DNA of 64,000 nucleotides from Leucobacter salsicius M1-8 (GTDB lineage: Bacteria; Actinomycetota; Actinomycetes; Actinomycetales; Microbacteriaceae), in contig NZ_AOCN01000022.1 in the NCBI RefSeq assembly GCF_000350525.1, positions 62,001 to 126,000 of the forward strand. The letters are read 5' to 3'. Positions 8,365 to 16,626 of this stretch are shown here, piece after piece. The notes beneath the pieces were generated by a model, which saw only the letters and a program-made list of their open reading frames with translations, did no database searches and was not told the DNA's origin. Both the position numbers and the translations under genes were made by a program. The first letter of the stretch is position 1; every line of letters starts with the position of its first letter.

Positions 8365-9867
8365 TTACTTGGCCGAGCCTGCGCCGAAGCGGGGCGAGTG
8401 GGCCTCGTTGAGCGTGATCTGGATCGACTGCTGCGTCGTGTAGAAGTCCACCGAGCGGTAGCCGCCCTCGCGGCCGAGACCCGAGGCCTTGACGCCACCG
8501 AACGGGGTGCGCAGGTCGCGCACGTTGTTCGAGTTCAGCCAGACCATGCCCGACTCGATGCCGTGCGCGAAGTTGTGCGCGCGCTTCAGGTTCGAAGTCC
8601 AGACGTAGGCTGCGAGGCCGTACTTCGTGTTGTTCGCGAGCTCGAGTGCCTCTTCGTCGGTGTCGAAGGGGGTGATCGCGACGACGGGGCCGAAGATCTC
8701 CTCCTGGAAGATACGGGCGTCGGGTGCGACGTCAGCGAAGACAGTCGGGGCGACGTAGTTGCCCTCGGGGAAGCCCTCGGGGCGGCCGCCGCCGGCGACG
8801 AGGCGACCCTCGCCCTTGCCGATCTCGACGTAGCTCATAACCTTCTCGAAGTGGCTCGGGTGCACGAGTGCGCCGACCTCGGTGGCCGGATCGCTGGGCA
8901 GGCCCACCACGATGTTCTTCGCGCGCTCGGCGTAGCGCTCGACAAAGTCGTCGTAGATGTCGCGGTGCACGAGCACGCGGCTGCCCGCGGTGCAGCGCTC
9001 GCCGTTCAGGCTGAACACGCTGAAGACGGTGGCGTCGAGCGCCTCCTCGAGATCGGCGTCGGCGAAGACGACCGAAGGGCTCTTGCCGCCGAGCTCGAGC
9101 GACAGGCTCTTGAGCTGGGGAGCGGCGTTTGTCGAGATCATCGCGCCGGTCGAGCTGTCGCCCGTGAACGAGATGAGGGGAACGTCGGGGTGCTTGACGA
9201 GAGCGTCGCCGGCGACGCCTCCTGAGCCGAGGATCAGGTTGAAGACGCCCTCGGGGAGGCCGGCCTCGCGGAAGATCTCGGGCCACAGAGCAGCTGAGAG
9301 CGGCGTGTAGCTGGCGGGCTTCATGACGACCGTGTTGCCGGTCGCGATGGCCGGAGCGAGCTTCCACGACTCCTGCATGAACGGCACGTTCCAGGGGGTG
9401 ATGAGGCCTGCAACGCCGATGGGCTTGCGGTTGACGTAGTTGATTTGGCGGCCGGGTACCTTGAACGTGTTGTCCTCCTGCGCGACGATCAGGTCGGCGA
9501 AGAAGCGGAAGTTCTCGGCGGCACGACGTGCCTGGCCCTTGGCTTGCGTGATCGGCAGGCCCGAGTCCCAGCTCTCGATGAGCGCGAGCTGCTCGTCGCG
9601 CGACTCGACGATGTCGGCGATCTTGTGCAGAATGCGCGAGCGCTCCCGGGGCAGCATCTTGGGCCAGGGGCCCTCGTCAAACGCGCGCTTAGCCGAAGCG
9701 ACGGCCAGATCGACGTCCTCCTTCTGCGCCGACGCCGACATGATGTAAACCTCGTTCGATACGGGCTCGATGACCTCAAACTCGGCGCCGCCGATCGAGT
9801 CGACGAACTTGCCGTCGATGAAGTGCTGGATCTTTTCGGGCAGGCCCTCGGGCTTGATGTGGGTCAT
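8365..9867 (-). CDS. hpaE: 5-carboxymethyl-2-hydroxymuconate semialdehyde dehydrogenase
   Basis: A 500-residue NAD(P)-dependent aldehyde dehydrogenase. Visible catalytic elements are Asn160 (PWN), Lys183 (VMKP), the general base Glu258 (LELGGK) and nucleophile Cys292 (GERCTAGSR). It would oxidise the ring-cleavage product made by HpaD to 5-carboxymethyl-2-hydroxymuconate. The call as HpaE rather than a generic dehydrogenase rests on its N-terminal pattern and on its place between the GntR gene and hpaD. The ATG at 9867 has GAAGGAG 6 bp upstream. Confidence 0.92.
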   Translation of the reverse strand: MTHIKPEGLPEKIQHFIDGKFVDSIGGAEFEVIEPVSNEVYIMSASAQKEDVDLAVASAKRAFDEGPWPKMLPRERSRILHKIADIVESRDEQLALIESWDSGLPITQAKGQARRAAENFRFFADLIVAQEDNTFKVPGRQINYVNRKPIGVAGLITPWNVPFMQESWKLAPAIATGNTVVMKPASYTPLSAALWPEIFREAGLPEGVFNLILGSGGVAGDALVKHPDVPLISFTGDSSTGAMISTNAAPQLKSLSLELGGKSPSVVFADADLEEALDATVFSVFSLNGERCTAGSRVLVHRDIYDDFVERYAERAKNIVVGLPSDPATEVGALVHPSHFEKVMSYVEIGKGEGRLVAGGGRPEGFPEGNYVAPTVFADVAPDARIFQEEIFGPVVAITPFDTDEEALELANNTKYGLAAYVWTSNLKRAHNFAHGIESGMVWLNSNNVRDLRTPFGGVKASGLGREGGYRSVDFYTTQQSIQITLNEAHSPRFGAGSAK

Positions 9868-9917
9868 GATGTCTCCTTCGTTGGAAAATGAATCGTGAAA
9901 GTATGAAAAGTTGTTGG

Positions 9918-10586
9918 CTAGTGTGGCGCGAACGCGTCTTGCTCGGCCTGGTGGGCGAGCACCGCGTCGAGCGTGGCGATGCGATGCTCGCGGGCCATGA
10001 GCTCGACCTCGAGCGGCTCGGCGCCCTGCTCAATGAGATCAAGCAGGCGGTCGTGTTCATTCACCGATTCGTTCGCGCGGCCTGGTACGAAGCTGAACGA
10101 GGAGTTTCGCAGCACCTTCATGCGGTTCCAGCCGCGGTGCACGAGATCGAGAATATGCGGGTTGGGGCATGTCTCGAAGAGCACGCTGTGAAACTCAAGG
10201 TTCAGGGCGGTGAATGACTGCGGGTCAAACGCGGTGAGTGACTCTCGCATGGTCTGATTGATCGCGCGGGCGCGACGAATCTGATCCGGCGTAATGTGCG
10301 GGGCGGCAAGCCCCGTCGCCGAGCCCTCCACGAGCGCGAGGGTCTGCATCGTGTGCAGGTACTCGGTCTCCTTGACCAGCGAGACCTGCGCCCCCACATT
10401 GCGTTCGAACGTTACGAACTGCTCGGCCTCGAGGCGACGAATCGCCTCGCGTACCGGCACGACCGACATGTCGAGCTCGGCCGCGATCGGGGCCAGCACG
10501 AGCCGATAGCCCGGCACGTACTGGCCGCTGTCGATGCGGCTCCGGATCAGGTTGTATGCCCGTTCCGACTTGGACTCGGCGGCCAT
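9918..10586 (-). CDS. GntR-family (FCD) transcriptional regulator of the hpa operon
   Basis: The 222-residue protein starts with a winged helix (SERAYNLIRSRI and the recognition region VVPVREAIRRLEAE) and continues with an all-helical FCD ligand/metal domain marked by LNLEFH, NEHDRLLDLI and REHRIATLDAV. It lies within the operon, 2 bp after the hpaG-like gene and 50 bp before hpaE. This suggests it is the pathway-specific regulator, replacing the MarR-type HpaR of enteric bacteria. Candidate sites are the dyads at 12127-12152 and 13849-13866. A longer frame runs upstream over the preceding gene, but MAAESKSERAYN is where homology begins. Confidence 0.88.
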   Translation of the reverse strand: MAAESKSERAYNLIRSRIDSGQYVPGYRLVLAPIAAELDMSVVPVREAIRRLEAEQFVTFERNVGAQVSLVKETEYLHTMQTLALVEGSATGLAAPHITPDQIRRARAINQTMRESLTAFDPQSFTALNLEFHSVLFETCPNPHILDLVHRGWNRMKVLRNSSFSFVPGRANESVNEHDRLLDLIEQGAEPLEVELMAREHRIATLDAVLAHQAEQDAFAPH

Positions 10587-10588
10587 GA

Positions 10589-12106
10589 TTAGCCCTGGCC
10601 TGCCTGAATTGCCTGTGCCGCGATGTCCGCGTCGTAGCGAGCGCGCCACCCGGCGTTCATAGGGAAGAGGCCATCGACGGCCTCGCCCTCGGCGACGCGG
10701 GCGGCGACCCACTCGTCCTGCTGCTCTTGCGCGGCGGCCTCGCGGGCCACCTCGTCGAGCAGGAACGGCGGGATCACGATGACGCCGTCGCGGTCGCCCA
10801 TGATGACGTCGCCCGGCTGTACCGCGGCGCCGCCACAGGCGATCGTGACGTCGGTCTCCCACGGCACGTGCTTGCGGCCGAGCACGCTCGGGTGGGCGCC
10901 CTGCGAGAACACGGGAATGTCGAACTCGGTGACGGCCGAGTAGTCGCGCACGCCGCCGTCGGTCACGATTCCGACCGCGCCGCGCACCTGAGCGCGCAGA
11001 GCGAGCACGTCGCCCACAGTGCCGGTGCCGCGCACGCCTCGCGCCTCGACGACGATGACCTCGCCGGGGTTGACCGTGTCGAACGCACGCTTCTGGGCGT
11101 TGAAGCCGCCCGCGTGGCTCTTGAAGAGGTCGGGGCGGAACGGGATCATGCGCAGCGTCTTGGCGACGCCGAGGATCTGGTCGCCCTCGTGGTTCGGGTG
11201 GACACCATCGATGAAGATATCGACGTAGCCGCGCTTGCGCAACGAAGCCGAAACAGTGGCGACCGCGACGTTCTTGAGTAGCGCGCGGATCTCGTCGTTC
11301 AGCGGGTGGGGCTCTTCGGCCGTGGCAGGCTCATCGAGCGGGTTGGCGCGGCCGGCTGCAACCGCCGCTGCGTGTTCGGCCTCGCTGCCCCACGCCTCGA
11401 TGCGCTGCAGGTCAGTGGCCTGGGGCTTGTTGCCAAAATCGCCGAATGCGTGGCTGCCCTGCGTGACGGTGGTCACGAGGCGGCCGGTCGTGGGAGCGCC
11501 GGGGGCGTTCGGGGCATCGACCTCGACCTCGACGACGTCGCCGGGGACGATTACGGAAGACCCCGCGGGGGTGCCGGTGAGAATCACATCGCCCGTCTCG
11601 AGCGTCATGTGCTGCGAGAGGTCTGCGACGAGCTGCCCGAACGTGAACTTGAGCGTGTCGGTGGTGTCGTCTTGGACGATATCGCCGTTGACCCAGGTGC
11701 GCACGCGCCAGTCGCCCTCGCCGATGCCTGCGGTGTCAATGGCCTTGGGGCCGATCGGGGTAAAGCCGTCGCCGCCCTTGTTGCGCACGTTTGAGCCCTT
11801 GTCGGCTGCGCGCAGGTCATAGAGGCCGAAGTCGTTGGCGGCGGTGACGCTGGCGACGTGCTTCCAGCCCTCGTCGGGGGAGACCCAGCGGGCCGGCTCG
11901 CCAATAACGAGAGCGATCTCACCCTCGAACGCGAGGAGTTCGGTGCCGGCGGGGCGCTCGATCGTGCCACCCGTGGGGGCGAGCGAGGACGCTGGCTTGA
12001 AGAAGTACGACGGGAACTCCGGCGTGCGCCCGCGCTGCTGAATGCGGGAAGGATAGTTGAGATGGACCGCAATAATCTTGCCGGGAGTCTCGATGCCGTA
12101 CGTCAT
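10589..12106 (-). CDS. HpaG-type FAH-domain isomerase/decarboxylase fused to an RraA/HMG-aldolase-like domain
   Basis: A two-domain 505-residue protein. Residues 1-245 are an FAH-fold domain with metal ligands Glu61 and Glu63 (FEGEIAL), Asp92 (ANDFGLYD) and the NKGGDGFTPIGP stretch of HpaG-type isomerase/decarboxylases. Residues about 268-490 are an RraA-like domain with VTDGGVRD, where Arg387 and Asp388 match the catalytic pair of HMG/CHA class II pyruvate aldolases, and IMGDRDGVIVIP. In Escherichia coli HpaG is two FAH repeats; here the second repeat is replaced. The FAH half should handle the isomerisation/decarboxylation step; the second domain's reaction (decarboxylase or aldolase) is unknown. 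Confidence 0.85.
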   Translation of the reverse strand: MTYGIETPGKIIAVHLNYPSRIQQRGRTPEFPSYFFKPASSLAPTGGTIERPAGTELLAFEGEIALVIGEPARWVSPDEGWKHVASVTAANDFGLYDLRAADKGSNVRNKGGDGFTPIGPKAIDTAGIGEGDWRVRTWVNGDIVQDDTTDTLKFTFGQLVADLSQHMTLETGDVILTGTPAGSSVIVPGDVVEVEVDAPNAPGAPTTGRLVTTVTQGSHAFGDFGNKPQATDLQRIEAWGSEAEHAAAVAAGRANPLDEPATAEEPHPLNDEIRALLKNVAVATVSASLRKRGYVDIFIDGVHPNHEGDQILGVAKTLRMIPFRPDLFKSHAGGFNAQKRAFDTVNPGEVIVVEARGVRGTGTVGDVLALRAQVRGAVGIVTDGGVRDYSAVTEFDIPVFSQGAHPSVLGRKHVPWETDVTIACGGAAVQPGDVIMGDRDGVIVIPPFLLDEVAREAAAQEQQDEWVAARVAEGEAVDGLFPMNAGWRARYDADIAAQAIQAGQG

Positions 12107-12126
12107 AGCTACCTCGCTTCGTCGTT

Positions 12127-12152
12127 GTATTTCAAATGATATACGATCTGAA
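12127..12152. promoter_or_regulatory. Candidate GntR operator upstream of the hpaG-rraA gene
   Basis: An imperfect 26-bp dyad with outer arms ATTTCA and TGAAAT and an inner core ATGATATACGAT. Ten of 13 positions per half-site match. The right half (TCAGATCGTA on the opposite strand) matches half-sites of the dyad before hpaH. It begins 21 bp before the start codon, so it probably overlaps an internal promoter in the 122-bp gap between hpaI and this gene. Confidence 0.6.
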
Positions 12153-12228
12153 ATTGTTTGTCACGCGCGCGCTGTGTCCGGTCGCCCGGGGTGACCGTGA
12201 GAAAAGAGGCGCAGGATCCAGCCGCCAG

Positions 12229-13050
12229 CTAGTAGCTGGCGCGGGGAGTGGCTGATCCGGAGCTGCCCAGGAAGCGATCGACGATCGCCTCCGTTTGGCG
12301 CGCAAGGATCGCAACATCGGCGCCGACCGCGACGAACGAGGCGCCGGCGACCAGATAGCGATCGGCATCCTCGTGCACGAACGTGTTGACGCCCACGGGC
12401 TTGCCCGCGTCGCGGCCCGCCTGGATGGCGCGCATCACGTTTGCGATGACATCGGGGTGATTCTGCTGGCCCAGCAAACCCATCGAGGCCGCGAGATCGG
12501 AGGGGCCGACGAAGATCGCGTCGATGCCCTCCGTGCCCACGATCGCCTCGACATTGCTCACGGCCTCGGCTGACTCGATCTGCACCGTGAGTGAGATCGT
12601 GTCGCGGGCCCGACCGAGGTAGCCCTCGACGCGGTTCCAGCGGGCCGAGCGTGCGAGCGCCGAGCCGACCCCGCGCACGCCGCCGCCCTGACCGTCGGGG
12701 TAGCGCACCGCGCGCGCGACCTGCACGGCCTGCTCAGCGGTGTCGACCATGGGAATCAGCAGATTCTGTGCGCCGATGTCGAGGTACTGCTTGATCGTGA
12801 CGGTGTCACCGAAGGGCGGGCGCACGACCGGTGCGACAGGGTAGGCAGCCATCGCGTGCAACTGCGCGAGGATCGACTCGAGGCCGTTGGGGGAGTGTTC
12901 GGCGTCGAGGAGCACCCAATCGCAGCCGCTGCCGGCCACGATCTCGGCGGTGACCGCGCTGCCAGCGCAGGCCCACAGGCCGACCAGCGGGCGGTCGCTC
13001 GCCTGGATCCGGTCGCGCAGCGTGGGGGGCAGGGTTAGATGAACCGGCAC
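12229..13050 (-). CDS. hpaI: 4-hydroxy-2-oxo-heptane-1,7-dioate aldolase
   Basis: A class II pyruvate aldolase of the HpcH/HpaI family, 273 residues from the GTG start. It splits the hydrated C7 intermediate to pyruvate and succinate semialdehyde. Catalytic His52 (LLDAEH), Arg77 (VVRPPF), and metal ligands Glu159 (QIES) and Asp185 (GPSDLAASMG) correspond to H45, R70, E149 and D175 of the E. coli enzyme. The GTG at 13050 is preferred because GGGAG lies 6 bp upstream; it overlaps the end of hpaH by 16 bp. A further 19 in-frame codons upstream are only the out-of-frame end of hpaH. Confidence 0.92.
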   Translation of the reverse strand: MPVHLTLPPTLRDRIQASDRPLVGLWACAGSAVTAEIVAGSGCDWVLLDAEHSPNGLESILAQLHAMAAYPVAPVVRPPFGDTVTIKQYLDIGAQNLLIPMVDTAEQAVQVARAVRYPDGQGGGVRGVGSALARSARWNRVEGYLGRARDTISLTVQIESAEAVSNVEAIVGTEGIDAIFVGPSDLAASMGLLGQQNHPDVIANVMRAIQAGRDAGKPVGVNTFVHEDADRYLVAGASFVAVGADVAILARQTEAIVDRFLGSSGSATPRASY

Positions 13051-13820
13051 GTGACGCTCCCGAACTCGTTGTAGTCGGCGTGTACGGTGTCGCCGCGCTC
13101 GACCCACATGGGCTTGGTGAACGAGCCCGCGAGGATGATCTCGCCCGCCTCGAGCGACTGGCCGTGCTGTGCAAGCTTGTTGGCGAGCCAGGCCACGCCG
13201 AGGGCGGGGTGGCCGAGGATTGCGCCCGCAACGCCCGAGTCCTCGATGGTCTCGTTGCGGTAGAGCAGCGCCTTGGCCCAGGTGAGGTCGACGTCGTTGA
13301 CCTTCATGGGGCGGCCGCCCACGACCATGGCGCCCATCGCGGCGTTGTCGCTGATCGTGTCGACAATCGTGCGGCCCTCGAGCTCGAGGTGCGAGTTCAG
13401 GATCTCGAGCGCGGGCACCACGTAGGCGGTGGCGTCGAGCACGTCGAACAGTGTCACGTTGGGGCCCGAGAGGGGCTTGGCGAGCACGAAGGCGAGCTCG
13501 ACCTCGATGCGAACGTTTGAGAAGCGATCGAATTCGAGCACCGCGCCCGATTCGTGCACCATGTCGTCATGGATTACGCCGTAGTCGGGCTCAGAAATGC
13601 CGGTCGCGACCTGCATCACCTTCGAGGTGAGACCGATCTTGTGGCCCACGAGGCGTGCACCGTTCGCGATGCGGCGATCTGACCACTCCTTCTGGATCGC
13701 GTACGAATCCTCGATCTGCATGTCGGGGTAGCGGGAGGTGAGCTTGGGGAGGATCGTGCGATCCTTGTCTGCCTGGACCAGTTCGTCGGCGATCGCGATG
13801 ATCTGTGATTGTTCGAGCAC
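13035..13820 (-). CDS. hpaH: 2-oxo-hept-4-ene-1,7-dioate hydratase
   Basis: A 261-residue FAH-superfamily hydratase that adds water to 2-hydroxyhepta-2,4-dienedioate before aldol cleavage by HpaI. Recognisable family stretches are LVGHKIGLTSK, PDYGVIHDDM, RIEVELAFVL and GAILGHPALGVAWLANKL; the metal-binding acidic residues lie in the IEVELAF segment. It starts with GTG at 13820, with GTGGAG 6 bp before it. It is the first gene of the leftward hpa operon, 252 bp from a divergent transporter operon, and the gap holds two candidate operators. Confidence 0.93.
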   Translation of the reverse strand: MLEQSQIIAIADELVQADKDRTILPKLTSRYPDMQIEDSYAIQKEWSDRRIANGARLVGHKIGLTSKVMQVATGISEPDYGVIHDDMVHESGAVLEFDRFSNVRIEVELAFVLAKPLSGPNVTLFDVLDATAYVVPALEILNSHLELEGRTIVDTISDNAAMGAMVVGGRPMKVNDVDLTWAKALLYRNETIEDSGVAGAILGHPALGVAWLANKLAQHGQSLEAGEIILAGSFTKPMWVERGDTVHADYNEFGSVTCRFI

Positions 13821-13848
13821 GTGTTCTCCACTTCGATGGGGGCGTGAT

Positions 13849-13866
13849 CAGATCGTATACGATTTG
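13849..13866. promoter_or_regulatory. Candidate GntR operator before hpaH
   Basis: CAGATCGTA joined to TACGATTTG is an 18-bp dyad with one mismatch and a perfect 12-bp core ATCGTATACGAT, centred 37 bp upstream of the hpaH start. The half-site CARATCGTA is shared with the dyad at 12127-12152. It probably controls the first promoter of the hpa operon. Confidence 0.68.
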
Positions 13867-13927
13867 GGGCTCGGGTGTCATCTTTCTTCGTTTCCGATTT
13901 GTTACGAAAAGCGGAGTTGTGCTTATT

Positions 13928-13943
13928 GTCAACATGCGTAGAA
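13928..13943. promoter_or_regulatory. TTCTAC-N4-GTTGAC operator copy (site 1)
   Basis: Read on the minus strand the site is TTCTACGCATGTTGAC, identical over all 16 bp to the copy at 49759-49774. On the plus strand the half-site supplies TAGAAT (13939-13944), a good -10 box for the divergent importer operon starting at 14073. It is one of six related sites, all in divergent promoter regions. Confidence 0.7.
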
Positions 13944-14072
13944 TGAAACGCGACGACACGTGGAAGTGCCGTCCATCTCGCACTCGAACAGCGATCGTTC
14001 GGCGCATGGTGGCACTGACACAACGGAGTCCTCTACCTACACCCCCATGTCCTGGAACCGAGAGAAGAAGAC

Positions 14073-15611
14073 ATGAAGAAAACACTTACGGGCCTCGCGG
14101 CACTCGCCGCGGCCGCGCTCGCTTTGACCGCCTGCTCGGGCGGAGGTGGAAACGCCGCGGGTGGCGAAGAAGCCACCTCGAGCGCAAAGCCACTCAGCAT
14201 CGGAAACTTCCTAGACGTCACGTCTTGGGACCCCTCGCTTGCTGACGTCGGATTCGACGGGCCCTACCTGTCGGCGATCTATGACCCGCTGCTCGCCATC
14301 GACGAGAAGGGCGAACCGCAGCCCGCCCTCGCAACCGACTGGGAGGTGTCAGACGACTTCAAGAAGATCACTATGAACCTGCGCACGGACGCGAAGTTCT
14401 CGGACGGGACGGCGTTCGACGCCGACGTAGCAGTCAAGAGCCTGGACTACCTCAAGGCCGGCGTGCGTTCGCAGGAGGCCTACCTCAATGTTGAGAGCTT
14501 CACTGCCACGGACGAAGACACCATCGAGATCAATCTCACCCAGCGCGACGACACGATCCTGTACTTCATGGCGCTCGGTCGCAGCTACATGATGGCGCCC
14601 GACGCGATCGCCGCGGGCACGCTCGCGGAGACCCCCGTGGGCTCGGGGCCGTACACGCTGGGCGACTCGTCGATTCCCGGTGCCGAGTACCACTTCGACA
14701 AGGTCGCCGACCACTGGGCTGCCGCAGACTTCCCGTTTGACCCGCTGACCGTCAGCCCGCTGTCTGACGCTACGGCCATGCTCAACGGCATGGAAAGCGG
14801 CCAGTTCCAGCTGATCTATGGCGACAAGACGGCTGCCGACATGGCACCAGACTACGACTGGAACGTCTCGAGCGGCCTGTCCATGTGGGTGGGGCTGCAG
14901 TTTGCGGATCGCGTCGGGCAGAGCGAAATGGGCAAGCCGATCGGCGACCTTAAGGTGCGCCAGGCGCTCAACTACGCGTTCAACGGCCAGGAAATGGTCG
15001 ACACGATCGCGCAGGGTGTGGGTGAAGGCACGAACCAGGTGTTCCCCATCGACACCCCGGGCTATGTCGCGTCGCTGACCGACCTGTACGCTCCGAACAT
15101 GGACAAGGCGAAGGCACTGCTCGCAGAAGCCGGATACGCCGATGGTTTTGACATCACCATGCCCATGTCGCCGCAGTTCCAGCCGTGGCAGGCCATCGTC
15201 GAGCAGACGCTCGCCGACCTGAAGATCAAGGTCACCTGGAAGGAAACCGACTTCATGCAGTACATGTCGGTCGCCCCCGAGTACCCGATGTTTGTCGGCG
15301 TGATTGCGATGGACTCGAACCCCATGGCCACGATCGAACGTCAGATCTCGAAGCCCCAGTGGTACAACCCGAACCCGGGCATCGAGGCCTTCCCTGACGT
15401 TGCCGCGCAGCTCGAGATCGTCAATACCGCGGCGCCGGGCGACGAGCAGACCAAAGCGATCGAGAAGCTCAACGAGCTGGTCACCCAGAACGCATTCTTC
15501 TCGGTGTGGTCGCAGTCAACCAACATGTACATCTCGACCGCTGACTTCACGGTCACACCGGTTACGGGCATGATGTTCCCGACGCTGCGCCAGGTCGAAC
15601 TGGCGAGCTAG
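14073..15611 (+). CDS. Peptide/nickel-type ABC transporter solute-binding lipoprotein
   Basis: The 512-residue precursor has a lipoprotein signal peptide ending LALTAC near residue 24, then a family 5 extracytoplasmic binding domain (WDPSLADVGFDGPYLSAIYDPL at the start; LKVRQALNYAFNGQEMV in the middle). It should deliver its ligand to the permeases encoded after the hairpin at 15617-15647. The divergent position to the hpa operon suggests an aromatic or aromatic-conjugate ligand, but this is inference. GAGAGAAGAAG precedes the ATG. Confidence 0.9.
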   Translation: MKKTLTGLAALAAAALALTACSGGGGNAAGGEEATSSAKPLSIGNFLDVTSWDPSLADVGFDGPYLSAIYDPLLAIDEKGEPQPALATDWEVSDDFKKITMNLRTDAKFSDGTAFDADVAVKSLDYLKAGVRSQEAYLNVESFTATDEDTIEINLTQRDDTILYFMALGRSYMMAPDAIAAGTLAETPVGSGPYTLGDSSIPGAEYHFDKVADHWAAADFPFDPLTVSPLSDATAMLNGMESGQFQLIYGDKTAADMAPDYDWNVSSGLSMWVGLQFADRVGQSEMGKPIGDLKVRQALNYAFNGQEMVDTIAQGVGEGTNQVFPIDTPGYVASLTDLYAPNMDKAKALLAEAGYADGFDITMPMSPQFQPWQAIVEQTLADLKIKVTWKETDFMQYMSVAPEYPMFVGVIAMDSNPMATIERQISKPQWYNPNPGIEAFPDVAAQLEIVNTAAPGDEQTKAIEKLNELVTQNAFFSVWSQSTNMYISTADFTVTPVTGMMFPTLRQVELAS

Positions 15612-15616
15612 TAGTA

Positions 15617-15647
15617 GTGGGGATCCCCGACTCTCGGGGATCCCCAC
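15617..15647 (+). terminator. Intercistronic hairpin after the second solute-binding gene
   Basis: A perfect 14-bp stem (15617-15630 with 15634-15647) with loop CTC starts 5 bp after the stop codon and is followed by TTCTTCATT. It mirrors the hairpin at 3512-3541 and probably raises binding-protein over permease expression by partial termination or 3'-end protection. Confidence 0.65.
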
Positions 15648-15684
15648 TTCTTCATTCCACCTCTGATCCGACACCGGAGTCTTG

Positions 15685-16626
15685 ATGATCACCTTCACCC
15701 TCAAACGGTTGCTCTCGGGAGTGATCCTGCTGTTCGTCGTGGCGACTGGCACGTTCTTCCTCGCGCACGCCGCGATCCCCGATCCTACCCTCGGTCTTCT
15801 GGGGAGCGCCGCGACTCCGGAGTCGCAGGCGCTACTTGCCCAGAAGATTGGCACCGACCGACCGATCCTTGTGCAGTTCGGCGAGTGGTTCATGAATTTG
15901 CTGCGGGGCGACTTCGGCGACTCGTGGAAGAACTTTCAGCCCGTGGGTAGTCAGCTTGCCCTGAAGCTCCCCGTGACGCTCTCCGTAGTGACCGTCGCGA
16001 TCCTGCTGTCGGCCCTGCTCGGTGCCGTGTTCGGGGTGGCAGCTGGCCTGCGCCCGGGCACCTGGATCGACAAGCTCGTGAAAGCGAGCTCGGTGATTCT
16101 CTTCGCACTGCCCGGGTTCTGGGTGGCACTCGTGCTCGTCATGACCTTTGCGGTGCAGCTGCGATGGTTTCCAGCCGTCGGATATGTTCCCCCCACCGAG
16201 TCCCTGGGCGGTTGGCTACAGTCCATCGCCCTCCCCGCCATCGCGCTGGCGCTCGGCGCCGTCGTGATGATCGCAGAACAGCTGCGCAACGCCATCATCC
16301 AAGCGGACAATCAGGACTACGTGCGCACACTGCGTAGCCGCGGGCTCCCCGCGCCTCGCATCGTGATGCACCTGCTGCGCAACGCCGCACCGGCCTCGCT
16401 CACGATTCTCGCGCTCATGTTCGTGGGGCTGCTCTCGGGCGCCATCATTGTTGAGCAGATCTTCGCGCTGCCCGGTATCGGCCCGATGACACAGTCTTCA
16501 TCGCAAAACGGCGATATTCCGATGCTGCTCGGGATCACCGTCATCACCGTGATCTTCGTCGTCATCATTAACTTCCTGCTCGACGTGTTGCTCGGCTGGA
16601 TCAACCCGAAGGCGCGTGTGAAATGA
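15685..16626 (+). CDS. ABC transporter permease, DppB-like
   Basis: A 313-residue inner-membrane subunit with about six membrane segments and the BPD_transp_1 domain; the ATPase-coupling loop is YVRTLRSRGLPAPRIVMHLL. The ATG at 15685 is preferred to the TTG one codon earlier because CCGGAG is 5 bp upstream of it. Its end overlaps the next gene by 4 bp. It forms half of the channel for the substrate bound by the preceding lipoprotein. Confidence 0.9.
   Translation: MITFTLKRLLSGVILLFVVATGTFFLAHAAIPDPTLGLLGSAATPESQALLAQKIGTDRPILVQFGEWFMNLLRGDFGDSWKNFQPVGSQLALKLPVTLSVVTVAILLSALLGAVFGVAAGLRPGTWIDKLVKASSVILFALPGFWVALVLVMTFAVQLRWFPAVGYVPPTESLGGWLQSIALPAIALALGAVVMIAEQLRNAIIQADNQDYVRTLRSRGLPAPRIVMHLLRNAAPASLTILALMFVGLLSGAIIVEQIFALPGIGPMTQSSSQNGDIPMLLGITVITVIFVVIINFLLDVLLGWINPKARVK

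Noticed and set aside
8325-8498. N-terminal extension of hpaD
   Set aside because: The extra 58 residues are Arg/Ser/Thr-rich, overlap hpaE, and a good ribosome site precedes the internal ATG at 8324.
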